A DNA stretch of 30,122 nt from contig QKYT01000343.1 of the NCBI GenBank assembly GCA_003550305.1, positions 31,719-61,840 on the forward strand, read 5' to 3'. The notes under the pieces were generated by a model. It had not been told where the DNA came from. It ran no database searches and saw only the letters and a program-made list of their open reading frames with translations. Source of the DNA: Glomus cerebriforme. Its lineage: Eukaryota > Glomeromycota > Glomeromycetes > Glomerales > Glomeraceae. This document shows, one piece after another, positions 29,407 through 30,122 of this stretch. A program made the position numbers and the translations under genes. Numbering within the stretch: the stretch's first letter is position 1; each line of letters starts with the position of its first letter.

Positions 29407-30122
29407 ATGGGAACGATAAATATAGAATTATGGAAAAGTCCAAATCCTCCATCTCTTGATATTCTTGAAAGTCGAACGAAAACAGTATTGAAAGCTTTCA
29501 ATAAATGTAGAAAATTAGACATCGAACTTCAAGGGAATGATAACGAAATTAAAAAATTTAGTCAAATATTCGATTCTTTAACCGAAAGGAGAGCAAAAGA
29601 ATCTCATAAACACTCAATGTATTCTGATAATGTTGTTATATATATACAATTACTTTCAGAAGAAAGTACAAGTGTTGGAGTAATTCTTGATACTTTATCA
29701 TATTTATTGGGTGAAGCGACAACTAGACAAGAAAATACAATGAAATTGAAAAATGATTATCAAAAATTTCTTGAAAATTTTAACAATAATATTGTATCAA
29801 ATGGTTCAAATAATAGTCAAATTTTTATCAGAGACCAAAGAGACCAAAATAAAATTGCTATTGATATTTTAACATTTACCATATCGATTTTATTTTCCTG
29901 TGGTGCATCTATATTTTATCTAAACATGAGCCCTATTTTACCATATTACACAAAGAACAACGAAAAAGTACCTGAATGGCACTTTAATGATAATAATACA
30001 GTACAAATTGATGCGCAATCGCAACCTGAGTCAAATAAACCATCTACTGATTCATCGACTCAAGCAACACCAAGTAGCATGACATTTGATTTATCAACTC
30101 AAATAACAGCAAATACCGAGAC
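29407..30122 (+). CDS. Second helical hairpin-type protein, partial (runs off the window)
   Basis: ATG at 29407; open to the window end for 238 codons with no stop, so the C-terminus is missing. Residues 15-130 are helical and charged (KTVLKAFNKCRKLDIELQG, MYSDNVVIYIQLLSEEST). Residues 152-181 are hydrophobic (ILTFTISILFSCGASIF, then NMSPILPYY), probably one or two membrane passes. Residues 190-238 are a polar Ser/Thr/Gln/Asn-rich linker. The N-terminal helical region can be laid against the upstream protein with the same spacing of helices (SHSNKLEMHSEGAINYFELF versus ESHKHSMYSDNVVIYIQLL), suggesting a diverged tandem duplicate. After the hydrophobic part the two differ: this one has a long disordered linker where the upstream one has a coiled coil. 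An intron beyond the window cannot be excluded. Confidence 0.75.
   Translation, partial: MGTINIELWKSPNPPSLDILESRTKTVLKAFNKCRKLDIELQGNDNEIKKFSQIFDSLTERRAKESHKHSMYSDNVVIYIQLLSEESTSVGVILDTLSYLLGEATTRQENTMKLKNDYQKFLENFNNNIVSNGSNNSQIFIRDQRDQNKIAIDILTFTISILFSCGASIFYLNMSPILPYYTKNNEKVPEWHFNDNNTVQIDAQSQPESNKPSTDSSTQATPSSMTFDLSTQITANTE

Noticed and set aside
1..30122. Search for tRNA, rRNA and CRISPR arrays
   Set aside because: GGTTCGAATT-like strings (for example near 7200) lack a matching A box and acceptor stem, and no regularly spaced identical repeats occur outside the coding minisatellite.

Overview
The window looks like nuclear DNA of an arbuscular mycorrhizal fungus of the Rhizophagus type. 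The evidence is very high AT content, long A/T tracts, genes split by many short (about 50-120 bp) GT-AG introns, and a CPEC-ribbon protein kinase of the kind that is massively expanded in Glomeromycotina, beside decayed copies of lineage-specific repeat genes. No bacterial features, CRISPR array, tRNA or rRNA were recognised. Two ambiguous bases occur near the left end (213 and 229).

Layout. Positions 1-7.6 kb are mostly non-coding and repeat-rich. They hold an 85-bp duplicated element, a pyrimidine-rich block, a GC-richer island, a minus-strand gene relic near 5 kb, and many copies of the 7-mer TACTGTA/TACAGTA. At 7.6-10.1 kb a minus-strand protein kinase gene (frame-damaged) stands head to head with a decayed copy of its own catalytic half.

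The core, 11.4-22.9 kb, is a compact housekeeping block. It contains a nine-exon trimethyllysine dioxygenase (carnitine synthesis); a divergent pair of nuclear genes for mitochondrial ribosomal proteins (mL58/MRP-L20 and uS7m); a sixteen-exon zuotin/DNAJC2-type ribosome-associated J protein that keeps two C-terminal SANT domains; and, divergent from it, a seven-exon coiled-coil protein built on a 14-residue (42-bp) tandem repeat. Exon phases and lengths close exactly in all three multi-exon core genes, which supports the models. Three of the five core genes serve translation or nascent-chain handling.

From 23 to 27.8 kb the sequence is again degenerate: remains of a coiled-coil/zinc-finger repeat family, a foldback (MITE-like) element, a broken coiled-coil gene and clusters of CACGTG and TACTGTA motifs.

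The right end holds two consecutive plus-strand genes for helical proteins with a central hydrophobic hairpin. The first is complete (327 aa); the second runs off the window. They look like distant tandem paralogues. Their architecture resembles alpha-helical pore-forming proteins of the ClyA/XaxA/HBL group, but that is inference from layout only. This pair is the best candidate for something undescribed.
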